Below, in pieces: positions 58,437-64,000 of a stretch of 64,000 nt of DNA. The stretch is from contig NC_044557.1 in the NCBI RefSeq assembly GCF_007565055.1, positions 74,100,595 to 74,164,594 of the forward strand, written 5' to 3'. Position 1 is the stretch's first letter, and each line of letters opens with the position of its first letter. The DNA is from Rhinopithecus roxellana (Eukaryota > Chordata > Mammalia > Primates > Cercopithecidae). The position numbers and the translations under genes are program-made. The notes under the pieces were generated by a model, which saw only the letters and a program-made list of their open reading frames with translations, had not been told where the DNA came from and made no database searches.

Positions 58437-59650
58437 GCCTCTCGGCTGACAAAGCATAGATATATATGAGTATGTGCTAAGTCATTTATTTATACATATC
58501 CATAAATATTATACTATGTAACTATCTTTTAGTATACTCAGATTATACTGATATGTTTAACTCTAATCAATTACCACATGGATTATTCTAGCCTCCTCCT
58601 CTTGCTTTCCTCCAACACCGAGAATCCTGGCACCAGCCACCCACCATGCTTTTACTTAATTGTTCAAAGTCAATGTAGGTATGTAGCAGTATTAAAATTT
58701 TTAACACCTACCTTCATGGAGAATGGCTTTATCCACTAGAGCCCTGTCCTTATGTCCAGTTCTTTTTGCCTTTAGTCTTATGAAGTCCATTTATTTCTAA
58801 AGCTATTTAAGTCAGCCTTTTACCTGTATCTTCAGAGTTTCATACATTTGTAATATAGTTAAATTATCTTGTCAGAGTTTGCATTTCTTCCTGGGATCCA
58901 CTAACCTTCTTAATTTTTATTTTTTAAATTTGCATAAATTATAGGGGTTTTTTTTGTTTTGCAAATCTTTATAAGTATCGACAACTGCATAACATCATAT
59001 ATACACCATTATAATATACAGAAATATTTCATTGCTGTAGAAAACCCCTGTGCTTCACATATTTATTCCCTCTCCTGCCACTAAACCCTGGTGTCTTTTT
59101 ATTGGCTTTTTATTGACTCTATAGTTTTTGCTTTTTCCAGGATGTCATATAATTGGAATCATGCCATATATATCCTTTTCAGATTTGAATGCTTCACTTA
59201 GAAATCTGCATTTTAGGTTCTCCAAAATCTTTTTGTGTTTTGATAGCTCATTGTACATTCGTGTCACAGTTTGTTTATACCTTAACCTATTAAAGGATAT
59301 CTTGGATGCTTCTAGGTTTTGGTCATTACCAATAAAGCTGCTATGCATATTTGCATGCAAATTTTTATGTAGACATAAGTTTTCGAATCAATTTGGTAAG
59401 TACCTAACAGCGTGATTTTTAGATCATATGTCAGTCTGCGTTTAGCTTTTCAAGCTCAGAAACTGCCAAATTGTCTTCCAAAGTGGCTGTTTCATTTTGC
59501 AGTCCCACAAACAAAGAATAAGAATTCCTGTTGCTCTGCATCCTTTATAGCATTGGGCATTGTCAGATTTTAAGTATGTAGTGATATCTTGTTGTTTTAA
59601 TTTGAAATCCCTTAATAACAAATTATATTGAATATTTTTTCACAGATAAA
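58437..59650 (-). mobile_element. Ancient L1M element, piece 3 (3' UTR into ORF2)
   Basis: Resumes with 'tctcggctgacaaagcatag' after the MST. From about 58850 the text is the C-terminal ORF2 region read in reverse: 'tataattggaatcatgcc', 'ggatatcttggatgcttcta', 'aataaagctgctatgcatat' and 'tgtcttccaaagtggctg'. Many stops. Confidence 0.75.
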
Positions 59651-60083
59651 TGTGATGATCAATTTTATATGTCAGCTTGGCTAAGCCACAGTACTCAGAT
59701 ATTTGGTCAAACAATATTCTAGATGTTTCTCTGAAGGCATTTTTTGATAAAATGAACATTTAAATCGGTACACTTTGAGTAAAACAGATTGTCCTCCATA
59801 ATGTGAATGGACCTTATGCAATCAGCTGAAGACCTTAAGAAAAAGACTGCCCAAGGAAGAGGAAATTCTGCCAGCAGACTGCTCTTCAGACTTGAACTGC
59901 AACTGTTCTCTGGGTCTCCAGCCTCCTAGGCTGCCTTGCATATTTTGGACTTGCCAGCCTCTACAATAGTGTGAGGCAATTACACATGTACACATTTACA
60001 CAATTACACACATGTACACAATTACACATGTACACACACACATACATCCTATTGGTTCTGTTTCTCTGGAGAACACTAATACA
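59651..60083 (+). mobile_element. MLT2B-type LTR (ERVL), solo
   Basis: Starts 'tgtgatgatcaattttatat' and ends 'ctctggagaacactaataca'. It has 'atatttggtcaaacaatatt' and 'cctattggttctgtttctct' and, before the end, a degenerate ACACATGTACACA-type minisatellite (59980-60046). Flanked by 'ataaa' and 'ataat' (4 of 5 match). Confidence 0.85.
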
Positions 60084-60619
60084 ATAATTAGCTATCTGTC
60101 CCAGTGTTAAACATGAAAAATAATGTAATAATTTATTGGTAAATCTGGATCAGTTTGAGTGACAATGACACTTAGACACTCATTATAGCACATTTTTTCC
60201 TTAGCAGTGTTAATAGCTCTTGTTTTATCTTTGTTTTTTAGTATCTGACACTCATGTTCATCTTGGTTTAAACTCAGATATTCACAGACTCCTATCACAG
60301 TTTTGGAGAAAGAATATCCTTGGTGGTTCTTAATTTACGGGACTTGTAATTTTCTTTAGAGATCCCAGAAGTAATTACTATAAAGTTCAAGAGCAATTTT
60401 TTATTAGGAAAAATGTTTTGCGATATTACCTAATACTGTCCGTTAATATAATACTGCAGAATACCTAATTCTATTTGACTTTAAGACAGAATGATGAAAA
60501 GGAAGAATTAGGAGCTTTGAGAGGTAAACCAGAGTTTGTCTCTCAGATCCCTATTTTATCGTATGGCCTTGGGTAAATTTCTGTATCTATGCGTACTCCA
60601 GCTTCTTCACTTGCTTACA
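60084..60619. other. Non-coding, nothing recognised
   Basis: About 535 bases replacing a part of the L1M that should be here. No element recognised. Confidence 0.5.
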
Positions 60620-60712
60620 TGTTATATGGTTATTTTTATGCATCAACTTTATTGGGACAATGGGTGTCCATATATTTGCCTGAACGTTATTCTGGGTATG
60701 TCTGTATGAGGT
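60620..60712 (+). repeat. MLT2-like LTR 5' fragment
   Basis: 'tatttttatgcatcaacttt', 'gacaatgggtgtccatatat' and 'attctgggtatgtctgtatg' match the first 90 bases of MLT2-like LTRs. Cut off abruptly at L1M text. Confidence 0.5.
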
Positions 60713-61328
60713 CTGTTTCTAAATTTATTTATTTGCTTGTGGATACATAGTTGTTGCAGCACCATTTTTTGAAAAATACTCCATTTTCTTTATTATGTTG
60801 CCTTTGCTTCTTTGTCAAAGAATAGTTGATTTATGTGAGTCAATTTCTTGGCTCAAATTCTATCCCACTGACAGCTTTCTTTATTCTTTTGCCAATACCA
60901 CATTGTCTTGATTACTGTAAGTTTGAAGTCACATAGTGTCAATCCTTTAACTTAATTTTTCTCATTCAATATTGTGTTGGCTATGCATCTTTTGCCTCTT
61001 TATGTAAACTTTGGAATCAGATTTTTGATATCTACATAATAACTTGCTGGGATTTTTATTAGGATTGCAGCAAGTCTATAGATCAAGTTGGGAAAAACAT
61101 GATTGACCATTTGTCAATATTATCTTCGTATCTATGAACATAATATATCTCTCCACTTATTTAGTTCTTCTTTGTTTTTTTATTAGTTTGTGACCTTACA
61201 TGTATTTTGTATAAATATGTATTAGATCTTATACATATTTTGTTAGATTTATACCTAAGCATTTCATTTTTGTGGGTGCTAATGTATATTACATTGTGTT
61301 TTAATTTCAAATTTCATTTGTTCCTTGC
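60713..61328 (-). mobile_element. Ancient L1M element, piece 4 (ORF2)
   Basis: Reverse L1 ORF2 text: 'agttgttgcagcaccatttt', 'gccaataccacattgtcttg', 'attactgtaagtttgaagtc', 'gctgggatttttattaggat' and 'gcatttcatttttgtgggtg'. It breaks off at 'ttgttccttgct'. Confidence 0.75.
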
Positions 61329-61856
61329 TTATCTGGTTTCCTGTTTAGAAAAAAGAAAAAAAAATGCAGCTCACTGCCAGTGCTCATTTAATTCTACATA
61401 AACATACTCTTTGAGGCTGAAACAAATCTGACTGATTTCCAATATGAAAATAAAATATAAATCCTGTTCTTGGAATTATTTCTAAACAGAGCTAACATCA
61501 GAATTATCTAAATTATCAGAATTGTCTATTTCAGAAAAATCAGATTCATCAAATTAGTCTTTGGCAAACTACAACTCAAGAATGATGTTAATATCATGTG
61601 TAGGAATGCTGTATTTTCTAGGATTTGACATTTTCAGTGATTGAGATATACTGTATTTTGTAAGTGGAAATACCACTACTAAAAAGAGAATGCAATAAAT
61701 AGAATGATATCTTTTGTTTCCAAAGTTGATATACTCAAATGATGTGAAAATAATAAAAGCAAGATACTTTGTGGCAAAGTTAGCTTGGAGACAATGCTGC
61801 AACTGCAAACCCCACTGGTGAGTATTCTTTGGGCAAATGGGAAAAGGGTTATATAT
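61329..61856. repeat. About 525-base insert of unknown family within L1M
   Basis: L1M text stops before it ('ttccttgct') and resumes after it ('aggaaagcgattgacatttg'), so this block was inserted or replaced a stretch. It is A-rich early ('gaaaaaagaaaaaaaaatg', 61347-61365), without a family I recognise. No clear terminal inverted repeats or target duplication were found by eye. Confidence 0.5.
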
Positions 61857-62016
61857 AGGAAAGCGATTGACATTTGTATCTTAACCTTGTGTCCTACAAC
61901 TTTCTTATAAGCACTTATTTGTTCCAGGAGTTTTAAAAGATTCATTTAGATTTCCTATGGAAATGATCATGTCTTCTGTGAACAAAGATAGTTTTATTCT
62001 TCTTTCTCAATCTGTG
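61857..62016 (-). mobile_element. Ancient L1M element, piece 5 (ORF2)
   Basis: Continues piece 4: 'tatcttaaccttgtgtccta', 'ttccaggagttttaaaagat', 'atcatgtcttctgtgaac'. Ends where the L1PB 3' end begins. Confidence 0.7.
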
Positions 62017-64000
62017 TACCTTTTTTTAAAAAAAGAAAATTTAGATTCAGGGATTACATGTGCAAGTTTGTTATGTAGGCATATGGTGTGATCCTGAGGT
62101 TTGGGATCCCATCAAACCAGGTAATGGATGGTCCTATCACACAGGTAACAAGGATCGTACCCAGTATATAATTGTTCAGCCTGTCTCCTCCTTCCTTCTG
62201 CTCTCTAGTAGTCTCCAGTGTCCATTGTTTCCATCTTAATGTTCATGTGTATTCAATGTTTAGCTCCTAATTATAAGTGAGAACATGTGGTATTTGGTTT
62301 TCTGTGCCTGCATTAATTTGTTTAGGATAATGGGCTTTAGTTGAATCTATGTTTTTTCAAGGAACATGATTTTGTTCTTGTTTATGGCTGTATAGTATCC
62401 CATAATGTGTATGGAACCATATTTTCTTTATCCAGTCCACCACTGGTGGACACCTAGGTTGATTCCATGTCTTTACTATTGTGAATTGCACTGCAATGAA
62501 TATAAAAGTGCATGTATTTTTTTTGGTAGAATAATTTATTTTTCTTTGGATATATACCAAGTAGTCGTATTGCTGGAACAAATGGTAGTTCTGTTTTAGG
62601 TTCTTTGAGAATTCTTCAAACTTCTTTCTTTCCACAATGACAGAAATAATTTACATCCCCACCAACAGTGTATAAATGTTTCCTTTCTCCACAGCCTCAC
62701 CAGTATCTGTTATTGTGTGACTATTTTATGGTAGCTATTCTGACTGGTGTGAGATATTATTTTATTATGGTTTTGATTTGCATTTCTCTAATGATTAGTG
62801 ATGCGGATAATTTTTGCATATGTTTGTTGGCCATGTGTGTATCTTCTTTTGAGAAGTGTCTACTCATGTCTTTTGTCCATTTTGAAATAGGATTATTTGT
62901 TTTTTGTTTTTAGATTTGTTTAAGTTCCTTATAGATTCTGGATATTAGACCTTTGTCAGATGCATAGTTTGCAAATACTTTCTCCCGTTCTGTTCGTTGT
63001 CTGTTTGCTCTGTTGATAGTTTCTTTTGCTATGAAGAAGCTATTTAGTTTCATTAGGTCCCACTTGTCAATTTTTTTGTTGTTGTTACAATTGTTTTTGG
63101 GTACTTAATCAGAAATTCTTTGCCAAAACTGATGTCAAGAATGGTATTTCTTAGATTTTCTTCTAGGATTTTTATAGTCTAAGGACTTACATTTAAATCT
63201 TTAATCAATCTGGAGTTATTTTTTATATATGTAGTGAATGGTAGGGGTCCAGTTTCATTCTTCTGGATATAGCTAGCCAGTTATCTCAGCACCATTTATT
63301 GAATAGCAAGTCCTTTCACTATTGCTTTTCTTTTTGTCAACTTTGTCAAAGATCAGATGGTTGTAGCTGTGTGGCTTTATTTCTGGATTCTCTATTTTGT
63401 TCCACTAGTCAGTATGTCTGTTTTTGTACTGGTATCATGCCATTTCAATTAGTGTAGCCTTATAGTATAGTTTGAAGTCAGATAATGTAATGCCTTAGGC
63501 TTTGTTCTTTTTATTTAGGATTGCTTTTGCTATTTAGGCTCTTTTTTTGGTTCCATTTGAATTTTAGAATAGATTTTTTTTTTCCAGTTCTGTGAAAAAT
63601 GACGTTGGTATTTTGATACGTGTAACATTGAATCTGTAAATTGCTTTGGGCATTATGGACATATTGACAGTATTGTTTTTCCAATTCATGAGTTTAGAAT
63701 GTTTTTCCATTTATTTGTGTAATTTCTGATTTCTTTCAGCAACGTTTCGTAGTTCTTTTTGTGAGCTCTTTCACTTCCTTGGTTAGATGTATTCTTAGGT
63801 ATTTCTTCTTTTGTGCAGCTTTTGTAAATGGAATTGTGTTCTTGATTTGGCTTTCAGCTTGAACATTCTGTGTGATTAGAAATCTTACTAAATTTTGTAC
63901 ATTGATTTTATAGTTTGAAACTCTGCTAATGTGACTTATTAGTCCCAGGATCCTTTTGGCAGTGTCTTTAGGGTTTTCTATATATAGAATCATATTGTCA
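62017..64000 (-). mobile_element. L1PB-type LINE, runs off the right edge
   Basis: Reverse orientation. The 3' UTR comes first (62040-62400: 'ggattacatgtgcaagtttg', 'tagctcctaattataagtga', 'gaacatgtggtatttggttt'), followed by the ORF2 C-terminal half ('ggacacctaggttgattcca', 'atccccaccaacagtgtata', 'ctaatgattagtgatg', 'tttgtcagatgcatagtttg'). On the minus strand at 63736-63993 an 85-codon frame reads L1 ORF2 text such as 'IPFTKAAQKKKYLRIHLTK'. Less decayed than the L1M that hosts it, but with several stops. The 5' part is beyond the window. Confidence 0.9.

Noticed and set aside
1..64000. A new multi-gene functional system
   Set aside because: No cluster of intact genes exists in the window; all coding text is from mobile elements or a pseudogene.

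Overview
This 64 kb window is AT-rich, non-coding nuclear DNA from a primate. I find no intact protein-coding gene, no tRNA or rRNA gene and no CRISPR array. The youngest Alu copies (8601, 17690, 28214, 44983) carry 'gctcaagcc' near the 5' end and 'gatccggcc' in the right arm. I know these as marks of Old World monkey AluY subfamilies, so a macaque- or baboon-like genome is the best guess. All open frames of 60-250 codons are chance frames or decayed remains of mobile elements.

Layout. Positions 1-8.6 kb hold old, faint repeats (L2, MIR, LTR-like) and one AluS. Positions 8.6-16.7 kb hold a monkey AluY, a processed RPL18 pseudogene on the minus strand, a CA microsatellite, several Alus, an L1 3' end on the plus strand and a local triplication. 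Positions 16.9-18.0 kb are a Tigger (pogo-family) DNA transposon relic split by a young half-Alu. Positions 19.9-21.4 kb hold a 340-base pure pyrimidine tract and a solo MLT2A-type LTR. Positions 22.9-28.5 kb hold an old Alu, an MLT1-type LTR, an hAT-like transposon relic and a young AluY with a perfect target duplication. Positions 30.4-48.2 kb are Alus, MER20, MIR, L1M and LTR fragments and microsatellites in otherwise featureless DNA.

The most structured part is 48.3-64 kb. One ancient minus-strand L1M element is cut into at least five pieces. The insertions are a 6.75 kb ERVL provirus (48808-55560), a complete MST-type MaLR element (56207-58436), an MLT2B LTR (59651-60083), a roughly 525-base insert I cannot name, and an L1PB that runs off the right edge. 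The provirus is on the minus strand. It has MLT2A-type LTRs, a tRNA-Leu primer site, gag, protease, reverse transcriptase, RNase H, integrase and a trailing dUTPase-like domain, and no env. All of it is broken by stops and frameshifts.

The most interesting observation is a 0.49 kb stretch at 42599-43091. It has a second copy, in the same orientation, inside the 3' LTR of that provirus (48896-49389), where it replaced the LTR's poly(A) region. I found nothing that looks like a new functional system. The value here is in nested insertions, local duplications and possible regulatory LTRs.
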